Assembly (NCBI GenBank): GCA_030639305.1
Contig: DAOWCY010000068.1
Coordinates: 1-31,268, forward strand
Direction of reading: 5' to 3'
Length of the DNA stretch: 31,268 bases
From: JAGLQA01 sp023135565
Lineage (GTDB): Bacteria; Acidobacteriota; Aminicenantia; UBA2199
A model generated the notes under the pieces. It ran no database searches and was not told the DNA's origin. It was given only the letters and a program-made list of their open reading frames with translations. Shown here piece after piece: positions 1 to 6,551 of the stretch; the stretch's first letter is position 1, and each line of letters starts with the position of its first letter. The translations under genes were made by a program, and so were the position numbers.

Positions 1-217
1 GTGTTTCCATGCGGTCTTTTAGACGTTTAGCATAATCTATCGACAGTATGGTTTCGATTTCGTATATCAGGTATACAGATACTTTGGTTAAATAAGTTAG
101 GGACAGGATAACATCGGCTTTTTGGCTGCCGTCCAGTTCATGGCTCTTTTTAGCCTGTCCCCCTTTTTTCGCTAAATCAAGACCTGACCCCCGCGGTAAA
201 AAAAATTGATTAATGGG
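1..217. other. Left-edge intergenic stretch with REP-like motifs
   Basis: No gene can be called here with confidence. The stretch contains AGCCTGTCCCC (near 154-164) and AAGACCTGACCCC (near 179-191), motifs that recur elsewhere in this window as GGGGACAGGCT. On the minus strand a frame stays open from about position 200 to the left edge and reads as plausible protein (…DVILSLTYLTKVSVYLIYE…), but it has no clear start or ribosome binding site and I do not recognise it. It may be the head of a gene continuing to the left or a decayed remnant into which a REP-like element was copied. Confidence 0.4.
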
Positions 218-249
218 TTGACAGAAATAAGGGTAATATGTTATATTAC
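218..249 (+). promoter_or_regulatory. Promoter of RiPP module A with palindrome over the -10
   Basis: A consensus -35 hexamer TTGACA at 218-223 is followed after 17 bases by TTATAT at 241-246. A perfect 7-bp inverted repeat, GTAATAT-gtt-ATATTAC (233-249), covers the -10 element and could be an operator. The first gene downstream is the maturase starting near 334. The promoter is read directly from sequence; repressor binding is inference. Confidence 0.65.
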
Positions 250-333
250 TTATCCTTAATCTGGTTTATGGACAGTCTTTCTGTTAGAAAGAACAGTGAA
301 TAAAAATCAGAGATAAAATATAGAGGTAAAATT

Positions 334-1675
334 TTGGACAAAAGAGTTAAAGTTAAGTATGTAAAAAAGGATTATGACATTAACAAAGGAATAGATATTC
401 CAAATAAGATTACATATCATAAAGTAGATGAGGCAAATCTGTTTATAGCACCCGAAAAAGCAGCATGGATAACGACATCCGATATTTGGTAAAGATATCA
501 TTGAATATTTTCAGGAAGGTTGCAGTATTAAACAGGCTGTTGAAAAAGAGAAATCAAAAAATATAAAGATGGAGCAAATCACATTAGAGTTAAGATATCT
601 CCTTATAAAGATTGAGAAAAACGGGTTTCTAGAAAAGGCTGAAGTTAAAGAAGAAGAATTGGAAACTACATTACAGTTATACTTGACAAACAGGTGTAAC
701 CTAAAATGCATTCATTGTTATATGGATTCAGGATACCATTCAAAAAATGAAGAAATCAGTACAGAAACCTTTCTATCAGTCATAGATGATTTTGCTGAAA
801 TCTCTCAGAGTAAAGTGGTTTTTACTGGCGGTGAACCATTACTACGCCCTGATTTTTTTACCTTAGCCAAAAGGGCTAAAGAGAAAAAACTCAAAGTTGT
901 TCTTTTTACCAACGGAACATTAATTAATGATAAAATTGTTTCTAAAATCAAAGAATGTGTTGATGAAATTCAACTTAGTTTAGATGGAGCAACCCCTATC
1001 ATAAATGATGAAATAAGAGGAAAGGGGGTTTATGATAAGGTAGTTAATGCAGTAAGATTGTTCGAAGATACATCTATCAAACTAACCATTTCAACGTTAG
1101 TTATGCCTCAGAATTTCACTGATTTTAAAAATAATGTTGAGAGTTTCGCAAAAGTGTTCGAGAATGCTGAACTAAAATTCAGCTTTGCGATTAACGAAGG
1201 GAGAGCAGACAAATCATATAAGTTTTCAACCACTGCCGAAGCAAATGCTAAACTTCAAAAAATCTTAAAAATATTATATGAAAAAAATTTAAAAGCAATG
1301 AGAAAAATTGAACCGAATTTAATGGCGAGAAACTGCGGTTATGGTGAAACCATTACTGTATCGAGTGAAGGTGATGTTTATCCATGTGCTGTCCTAAAAC
1401 ATAAAGCAGGAAACTTAAAAAAAGAAAAACTTATAGACCTTTTTAGAAAGATCAGAAAGGACATAGAGGTATCAAATGTAGAAAATTTGGAACAATGTCC
1501 TCAATGTGATCTTATTTATATTTGTTCGGGTGATTGCAGGTTGAATAATATAACCTATAACGGAGATATTCGCAAACCTCATTGTCCTCCGGACGTTAGA
1601 GAAGATTTTTACAAAAAACTTGTAGTACTAAACGAATTTGATGCATTAAAATATTGGCTACGCAACAAAAATTAA
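334..1675 (+). pseudogene. Radical SAM/SPASM peptide maturase, N-terminal PqqD-like domain split by a frameshift
   Basis: Predicted cytoplasmic enzyme that modifies the small Cys-rich peptide encoded just downstream. The intact part is an open frame from 569 (368 aa) with the 4Fe-4S/SAM motif CNLKCIHC (C43, C47, C50 of that frame), a GGEP motif near residue 87, and a C-terminal SPASM region with CGYGETITVSSEGDVYPC and the later CPQC, C, C and HCPP cysteines. Upstream, a TTG at 334 with AGAGG seven bases before it opens another frame that reads like a PqqD/RRE recognition domain (…FIAPEKAAWITTSDI) but stops at 490-492. The PqqD sequence continues in the +1 frame (GKDIIEYFQEGCSIKQAVEKE) straight into the maturase. 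Removing one T from the TTT run at 485-487 restores one frame of about 446 codons. The ATG at 569 has no good ribosome binding site, so it is probably not the natural start. Real decay, a sequencing error and separately translated halves are all possible. Confidence 0.75.
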
Positions 1676-1695
1676 AAAATATACGGAGGTGTCAA

Positions 1696-1851
1696 ATGAC
1701 CGATGAAGTATTCTCAATAGAATTTCCGATCTTAGCAGAAGATGTTTTCGGTACTATTACCGCAGCTTCATGTTCCTCGAATTCCAATTATTTCATGTCG
1801 GGTGCAATGAGAACCACATGCTGTTGTGGCTACGGTAAAATAAGTGAATAA
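1696..1851 (+). CDS. Cys-rich RiPP precursor peptide candidate (51 aa, Cys-Cys-Cys-Gly core)
   Basis: This 51-residue peptide begins at ATG 1696, preceded by the strong site ACGGAGGT at 1683-1690. An in-frame start upstream would overlap the maturase end and lacks such a site. The N-terminal half (EVFSIEFPILAEDVFGTI) resembles a leader; the C-terminal half is small, polar and Cys-bearing, with one Cys after AAS and a triple Cys in RTTCCCGYG. It lies 20 bases after the radical SAM/SPASM gene and has a paralogue at 3128 with the same ribosome binding site and the same RTTCCCG motif. Conservation of that motif between paralogues and the neighbouring maturase support a ribosomally made, post-translationally modified peptide, perhaps with Cys-derived thioether links. 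I know no named family for it. Confidence 0.75.
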   Translation: MTDEVFSIEFPILAEDVFGTITAASCSSNSNYFMSGAMRTTCCCGYGKISE

Positions 1852-1884
1852 ATCCAGTGAACATTAATCTTTATTAAGGTTATA

Positions 1885-1929
1885 GAGCAGGAGGTACTTA
1901 CTTATTTAGAAAGTTTGGACCTCCTGCTC
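1885..1929. other. 11-bp stem inverted repeat after precursor gene 1
   Basis: GAGCAGGAGGT (1885-1895) pairs perfectly with ACCTCCTGCTC (1919-1929) around a 23-base loop. It lies 33 bases after the peptide stop codon and before the propeller gene. No T-tract follows, so it is not a canonical terminator. It may stabilise the peptide mRNA or partly attenuate read-through. A similar hairpin follows the second precursor gene. Confidence 0.6.
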
Positions 1930-1979
1930 CACTTAACTAAGACTAATAATAACAGGTCATGTTAAGGAGGATAATTATA

Positions 1980-3026
1980 ATGAAAACAAAAATTTTTATA
2001 ATTCTGGTTTTTTGGGTGTCAATATTAATGCCGAAGAACATAATAAAATTGGATTTAACCAGGCAATTGGAATTGGGGAAAAATGATATTTTTTTTGAAA
2101 GTATCGAGCATGTTACCGAGGATCACACGGGCAAATTTTACGTTCTCGATAAAAGGGCTTATAAAGTGTATAAATTTTCAAAAGATGGCTCGCTTATGCT
2201 AAAGTTTGGCAACAAGGGGCAGGGACCAGGCGATTTTATATCCCCACATAAAATTCATATCAATGATGATGGGGGCATAATTGTTTGTGAACTAAGTAAT
2301 TTTGTTTCGGTATTCGGCAAACATGGGAAGTTCAGGCATTGGATAAAGGAGCCAACCGGTATAGACTTACATTATTTAAACAATAACCTGTTTTATGTGT
2401 GGACATGGACACCTGAGGGCAAAAAACAGTCATTGGTCAACAGAAGTGGAAAAACAAAAAAGACTTTTTATTCTGTATCCAGGAAAGATTTCTCCATAAA
2501 TGTAACCGATGAGAAAGGAAACGCAGTAATGTTTAATTTTTTTACTGAGGAATACAGCCCCTTCTTGCTTTTCGATAGATATAGAGATCATTCGGTAATT
2601 GGAGTGAGCAACAAATATGAATTCGTGTTAATAAATGAAAACGGTGATATTTTAAGGAAAATAAGCAGGGATATAAAACCCGGAACAATAAGCAAAAAAG
2701 AAAAGGAGTGTTTTAAAGATGTCATTAACAGCAAGAAGCATTTAACGGACACTTTAAAAAAGAAATTCATCAGGAAAATTCCCAGGCATAAGAATTATAT
2801 ACGGCATATATTGATCTCAGAAAAGCATATTTGGATTTTTAGAATTAAAGAGAACGTGTTGACCGATAAAGTCATTCCTGTTGACATATATTCGCTCGAG
2901 GGCAAATTTATCGGGACAGCAAAAATCAAAGATGTACCTATCTTCATTTCAACTAAATATATTTATTTTTCTGAATCCGATAAAGATGATGATCTCCTGT
3001 TGGTTAGGTATAACTATAATATTTAG
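1980..3026 (+). CDS. Secreted 6-bladed beta-propeller protein, RiPP module A
   Basis: A 348-residue protein of the NHL/6-bladed beta-propeller type. The start at ATG 1980 is chosen because AAGGAGG lies at 1963-1969; an upstream in-frame start would place that site inside the gene. Residues 1-19 form a signal peptide or membrane anchor (MKTKIFIILVFWVSILMP). Blade-like repeats follow (FYVLDKRAYKVYKFSKDG, then KFGNKGQGPGDF at 75-86); the GQGPG turn is characteristic of these proteins and recurs in the module B propeller. The protein should act outside the cytoplasm. Its position between two precursor genes suggests binding, processing or presentation of the modified peptide, but no catalytic motif is visible and the role is inference. 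Base composition is AT-rich like the rest of the module. Confidence 0.8.
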   Translation: MKTKIFIILVFWVSILMPKNIIKLDLTRQLELGKNDIFFESIEHVTEDHTGKFYVLDKRAYKVYKFSKDGSLMLKFGNKGQGPGDFISPHKIHINDDGGIIVCELSNFVSVFGKHGKFRHWIKEPTGIDLHYLNNNLFYVWTWTPEGKKQSLVNRSGKTKKTFYSVSRKDFSINVTDEKGNAVMFNFFTEEYSPFLLFDRYRDHSVIGVSNKYEFVLINENGDILRKISRDIKPGTISKKEKECFKDVINSKKHLTDTLKKKFIRKIPRHKNYIRHILISEKHIWIFRIKENVLTDKVIPVDIYSLEGKFIGTAKIKDVPIFISTKYIYFSESDKDDDLLLVRYNYNI

Positions 3027-3127
3027 ATTTACCGGCATTTAATGACTGTACATCGGTGGAACTAGTAAATCCGGTCACATCAAATTATGCCAGATATAGA
3101 GATTAAAAAATATACGGAGGTAAACAA

Positions 3128-3281
3128 ATGATTCTGGAAAAGTTTTCAATTGAATTCCCGATTTTGCTGGAAGCCATTGACGGTACGATCATTGCAGCGT
3201 CATGCTCTGCAAACTCAAACTTAAACAAGTTCCGGCGCACAAAGAACAACTTGTTGTTGTGGTTGCGAGAAAGAGTTTTAG
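3128..3281 (+). pseudogene. Second Cys-rich RiPP precursor, frameshifted before the core
   Basis: ATG 3128 follows ACGGAGGT in the same AAAAAATATACGGAGGT context as the first precursor. The leader (EKFSIEFPILLEAIDGTIIAASC) is clearly paralogous to it. As read, the frame diverges after SANSNLNK and ends at 3290-3292 without the cysteines. In the +1 frame the expected core appears, SSGAQRTTCCCGCEKEF with a stop at 3279-3281, and aligns in length with the first peptide's MSGAMRTTCCCGYGKISE. Dropping one A from the AAA run at 3223-3225 rejoins the two parts. The reconstructed peptide would be about 50 residues with five cysteines. It is either a decayed copy or a base-call error in a short homopolymer. 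Confidence 0.7.
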
Positions 3282-3297
3282 GCATTCAGTAAACGAC

Positions 3298-3367
3298 GGG
3301 CTCAGGTCTTAAATTTCAGCATCAGCGGTTTGGTTGCGAAAGAAGCTAAAGTGAAGGACCTGAGTCC
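3298..3367. other. Inverted repeat after precursor gene 2
   Basis: GGGCTCAGGTC (3298-3308) pairs with GACCTGAGTCC (3357-3367), with one G-T pair, around a 48-base loop. It begins 16 bases after the frameshift-corrected stop of the second precursor and mirrors the hairpin after the first. No T-tract follows. It may be an RNA-stabilising element or weak terminator at the end of module A. Confidence 0.5.
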
Positions 3368-3490
3368 GTTTGTATTATGTTTCTCTGCCTCTAAATATTC
3401 TTTCAAATCCTCTTCAACAGCGTCTTTATTTTCTCTAAGGATTTTAGTGAAATGGGCCCAAGAATTTTGGGGACAGGCTAATAAATAACC

Positions 3491-3615
3491 TTACGACTTG
3501 CCTCCGGCGGCCCTGCCGATGTTTCGCGGGCCAAACTTTTGTTGAGCGAGAAGCTTTCCTGCACTGAGAAACGCCCCTCATAGGCTCCCCGTGCCACGGG
3601 GCCCACGCGCGCGGT
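3491..3615 (+). repeat. Dispersed intergenic repeat, copy A
   Basis: The copy begins ACGACTTGCCTCCGGCGGCC and continues through GGGCCAAACTTTTGTTGAG, TCATAGGCTCCCCGTG and CCACGGGGCC. The same order of blocks (CCTCCGGCGGCCCTGCCG, GCCAAACTTTTG, CTTATAGGCT) occurs near 12921 and 22391, and in reverse at 27655. This copy lies between the two RiPP modules. Confidence 0.75.
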
Positions 3616-3776
3616 CAAATTTTTTTAGGGATTTCTTTTCCTTCCAGTTCTTGTTCTATCAGGACTTTCTTATCTATAATGGCTTCGCTGAAAAGTGCCA
3701 TGATGCTGTACCTCACTATCGACGAGTTATTAATGTACCGGAGCAATTTCCTGATTTCTTCGCTTAGTTCTTCGCT
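3615..3776 (-). pseudogene. Decayed C-terminal gene fragment, unknown family
   Basis: A short minus-strand frame bounded by stops reads about 50 codons of credible protein (…EEIRKLLRYINNSSIVRY… and …KKVLIEQELEGKEIPKKI, stop at 3617-3615). There is no usable start, and dispersed repeat copy A abuts its 3' end. I do not recognise the family. The even amino-acid composition suggests the tail of a lost gene rather than chance. Confidence 0.35.
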
Positions 3777-4108
3777 CTATCTTAAAAAAAATTGAAAAAG
3801 TCATAAAGTCATGCACCGTGCACATTTTTCTATTGCCGAGCAAAGATTTCCCGTAAAACGGCAAATACAGATGCCGCCGCGACAAATACTCTTGCCATGA
3901 AAAAATATACTTCCCGTATAATGGCGGGTACTATTTAAGAGATAAGAAAAAAAGGGGACAGGCTAATTCTTCTCCCCTAAAATTAAAGGCCAGTCCCGCA
4001 GGACAATTTTTTTTGGATAGAATGAAAAAAAGTAAAATACCGACCCCGGTTTTGGTTTTTGGTTTTGATATACTATAAAATAATAAAATATGTTTTAATT
4101 TTTTTTTC

Positions 4109-4137
4109 TTGACATCTCTTTAAACTTATACTATTAT
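4109..4137 (+). promoter_or_regulatory. Sigma70-type promoter of RiPP module B
   Basis: TTGACA at 4109-4114 and TATTAT at 4132-4137 are separated by exactly 17 bases, in an AT-rich context 43 bases before the first gene of the module. An independent promoter implies that module B is expressed separately from module A. Confidence 0.7.
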
Positions 4138-4179
4138 TATTAAACTGTTAAGTTATAAAACTACATAAAGGAGAATAGA

Positions 4180-4365
4180 ATGTTGAAAAAATTAACAAAG
4201 AGTAGTGATAGAGAAATTCGGAAGATGGCAGAGAAAGAAATGCAGTCAACAAGCGCAGGCGGAGGTATATATCTAGGTTGTGTGTCCGATTGTATAAATG
4301 ACTGTGGATATGAACCCGACATTTTAGATGGTTGGAATCTGTATCAGAGTACCTTTAAACGGTAA
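4180..4365 (+). CDS. Candidate RiPP precursor with Gly-Gly-Gly site and CX3CX3C core (61 aa)
   Basis: This 61-residue peptide has ribosome binding site AAGGAG nine bases before ATG 4180. Residues 1-24 are charged and leader-like (MLKKLTKSSDREIRKMAEKE…). A Gly triplet at 27-29 resembles the double-glycine site cut by C39-type peptidases. The segment after it carries C34, C38 and C42 with perfect CX3CX3C spacing (LGCVSDCINDCGYEPD). A long radical SAM/SPASM maturase follows 47 bases later. The pattern matches GG-leader precursors of radical-SAM-modified peptides. There is no sequence similarity to the triple-Cys peptides of module A. It is identified by context and motif only; the modification is unknown. 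Confidence 0.65.
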   Translation: MLKKLTKSSDREIRKMAEKEMQSTSAGGGIYLGCVSDCINDCGYEPDILDGWNLYQSTFKR

Positions 4366-4412
4366 CTATAATATAATCGGTGATTTTATATAGCAGCCGG
4401 TCTATATTTTAG

Positions 4413-6551
4413 ATGAAATTCGGAAGCAAAGAAGCAGGATTGATGCCAAAGAATATATTTTTAAAAGGAGGGTATTCGTACTTATCAGATCATAACGTAT
4501 TAATCAATAATGAATTGAAAGCCCTGTATATTAAGCATCGTGAAGCCAAGAAATTAGCTGATATTAATATAACTAAGCAAGCCCTTCAAAGAAACATAAG
4601 AAATAGTCGGCAGATTATATTCGAAGTAACTCAAGATTGTAATTTGCGATGTAAGTATTGTCTGTTTCTAAGCAATTACCAATACCATAGAGACGTATCA
4701 AAAAAGTTTTTGGATTTTGAGACTGGTAAACAAGGGCTGAGTTATATATATGATATGATTAAAGATAGGGAGAGGCGTGAAATAGTGTTAAGTTTTTATG
4801 GTGGTGAGCCGCTGCTTAAGATAGATATTATAAAAAAAATTGTTTCTTTCTCAAAAGAATTATTTAAAGATTGGGACATACAATATGTATTGACAACAAA
4901 TAGCACCCGACTTGATTCCAGTGTGGCAAAATTCTTAATTTCTGAGGATTTTAAAATATCTATCAGTTTAGATGGTCCGAAAAATATTCATGACTCAAAA
5001 AGAGTTTATACCGACGGAAAAGGGACCTATAATGACTTAATGGCAAATCTAAAAAGAATAAAAAGTATGAATAACGTTTTTTTTAAAAAGAACGTTAGAT
5101 TTTCAACGGTTTATTCTCAGGACCTGTCGCTGTTAGATACAGTTGATTTTTTTTGCAATAATGAAGACGTCAACCAAAGCAGGATATCTTTAAATGCTGT
5201 TAATGCCCTTCACACAGATTATTACAAAAGGTATCCTGTAAATACAAGAGAATATAAGATTAATCTTGATAAAATCATAAAAAATATAATTGCCAGGACT
5301 GTTAACGATGACGAGCTATATCCAGTTGAAATCGACATAACTAAAAATATGTTGAATATAACAAAATTAGGCCAAACCCCTGAGAACATACTTCATGGGA
5401 CATGCCTTTTCAATAACAGATTATTCATAGATACGGACGGAAGATTTCACATTTGTGAAAGAATAAATAATAGTTTTAGTTTTGGAGATGTTTGGAATGG
5501 AATAGATTTTAAAAAAATAAAACAGATTATTGACGATTTCACCAAAGTAAAAAAGAATCATTGCATAAATTGTGATATCCATTTCCTTTGTGCCCCTTGC
5601 TATACTGCATTCGCAAAAGGTGGTTGTTTTGAAATAGACAAAGATTACTGCACGAGCTTCAGGGCGAGTATTTTACAAATTCTTGATGATATCATTTTAT
5701 TCAAGGAGAAAAAACATCATCCTCTGAACAAGAAAAAAAAACCAAAATTAGATAAGTTCCATCAATTTGTTTATTTAGAAAAGGGCCCGGTAAATACCGC
5801 AATTTTAGATTTTTTAAAAGGAGAAATTTACCAGGTGGAAAACAACACTATAAAAAAATTTGATGATATAAAGGATTTTCTTAGAGCGGCTAAAGAAGCC
5901 GGGTTAATTATTAATGTTAAAGCAAATTCCTGGATACCAAAAGACGAATCAAGGAAAAATCTATTTAAGTTTGCCGACGAGGTGAGCCCAATGAGATATA
6001 CCTTAGAAATCGAAGCAGGTGTGGATTTGGAACTAATAAAAGAGAGGTTTAGAAAATCAAATGTAGTTAGGATTGTGTATTATGGGGAGGATAAAATAAA
6101 ACAATTGCTTCCTTCCGTAGAATTAATATACAAAAAAAGAAGCTTCAATGAATGTATTGAAATGTCTAAAATCAATGGGGAATTTAGCAAAACAAATGAA
6201 TCTGATTATAGATTTAACCAGATTTATAATTCCTGCTGGGGGCAAAAGATTGCCGTTACAAAAGATGGCAAGATAAGGCCTTGTATATTCAGTAATATTA
6301 TTATAGCTGATTTGAAAAGCACCCCGGTCAGCGAAATTATAATGAAAGCAAAGAATTATTGGTATTTCACAAAAGACAAAGTAGAGAAATGTAAAGAATG
6401 TGAGCTCAGGTACGTATGCTTTGATTGCAGAGAAGTTGCGCAGCGAAGTGAAAACGGTAATTTGTGTGCCACAAATCCTAACTGTGAATACGACCCATAT
6501 AATGGATCATGGATAAGTGAGGTTAAAAAAAATGAATCAAAAATCATGTAA
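4413..6551 (+). CDS. Radical SAM/SPASM maturase fused to a second, grasp-with-spasm-like SPASM region (712 aa)
   Basis: Predicted to modify the CX3CX3C peptide encoded just upstream. Residues 70-240 are a radical SAM core with TQDCNLRCKYC (C76, C80, C83) and SFYGGEPLL. A first SPASM domain follows (HGTCLFNNRLFIDTDGRFHIC, HCINCDIHFLCAPC, then DYC). From about residue 455 a second unit begins, FHQFVYLEKGPVNTAILDFL…, ending in NSCWGQKIAVTKDGKIRPC, KCKECELRYVCFDCR and CEYDPYNGSW. That second unit resembles, from memory, GwsS-type SPASM proteins of grasp-with-spasm systems (TIGR04193), which act with an ATP-grasp partner not present here. Ordinary SPASM maturases are about 370-480 residues, so this protein is unusually long. 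Neither ATG 4413 nor the in-frame ATG 4443 has a strong ribosome binding site; the start is uncertain. The gene overlaps the next one by 20 bases. Confidence 0.8.
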   Translation: MKFGSKEAGLMPKNIFLKGGYSYLSDHNVLINNELKALYIKHREAKKLADINITKQALQRNIRNSRQIIFEVTQDCNLRCKYCLFLSNYQYHRDVSKKFLDFETGKQGLSYIYDMIKDRERREIVLSFYGGEPLLKIDIIKKIVSFSKELFKDWDIQYVLTTNSTRLDSSVAKFLISEDFKISISLDGPKNIHDSKRVYTDGKGTYNDLMANLKRIKSMNNVFFKKNVRFSTVYSQDLSLLDTVDFFCNNEDVNQSRISLNAVNALHTDYYKRYPVNTREYKINLDKIIKNIIARTVNDDELYPVEIDITKNMLNITKLGQTPENILHGTCLFNNRLFIDTDGRFHICERINNSFSFGDVWNGIDFKKIKQIIDDFTKVKKNHCINCDIHFLCAPCYTAFAKGGCFEIDKDYCTSFRASILQILDDIILFKEKKHHPLNKKKKPKLDKFHQFVYLEKGPVNTAILDFLKGEIYQVENNTIKKFDDIKDFLRAAKEAGLIINVKANSWIPKDESRKNLFKFADEVSPMRYTLEIEAGVDLELIKERFRKSNVVRIVYYGEDKIKQLLPSVELIYKKRSFNECIEMSKINGEFSKTNESDYRFNQIYNSCWGQKIAVTKDGKIRPCIFSNIIIADLKSTPVSEIIMKAKNYWYFTKDKVEKCKECELRYVCFDCREVAQRSENGNLCATNPNCEYDPYNGSWISEVKKNESKIM

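Larger units (their letters stand above)
3368..4108. other. Gene-free spacer between RiPP modules, holding repeats and remnants
   Basis: No intact gene is seen. The spacer contains two GGGGACAGGCTAAT motifs (around 3467-3480 and 3956-3969), a copy of the dispersed CCTCCGGCGGCC repeat (3491-3615), and a decayed minus-strand reading frame (3615-3776). A second short minus-strand stretch around 3370-3455 reads AHFTKILRENKDAVEEDLKEYLEAEKH, also protein-like but without a start. The layout suggests past insertion and decay separating two peptide modules. Confidence 0.5.

Noticed and set aside
485..492. Programmed +1 frameshift joining the PqqD part and maturase
   Set aside because: The site (ATT TGG TAA) does not match known slippery sequences such as CTT TGA in prfB, and no stimulatory structure is evident. 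Decay or a base-call error is simpler.
1885..1929. Intrinsic terminator
   Set aside because: The stem is strong but the loop is 23 bases and no U-tract follows on either strand.
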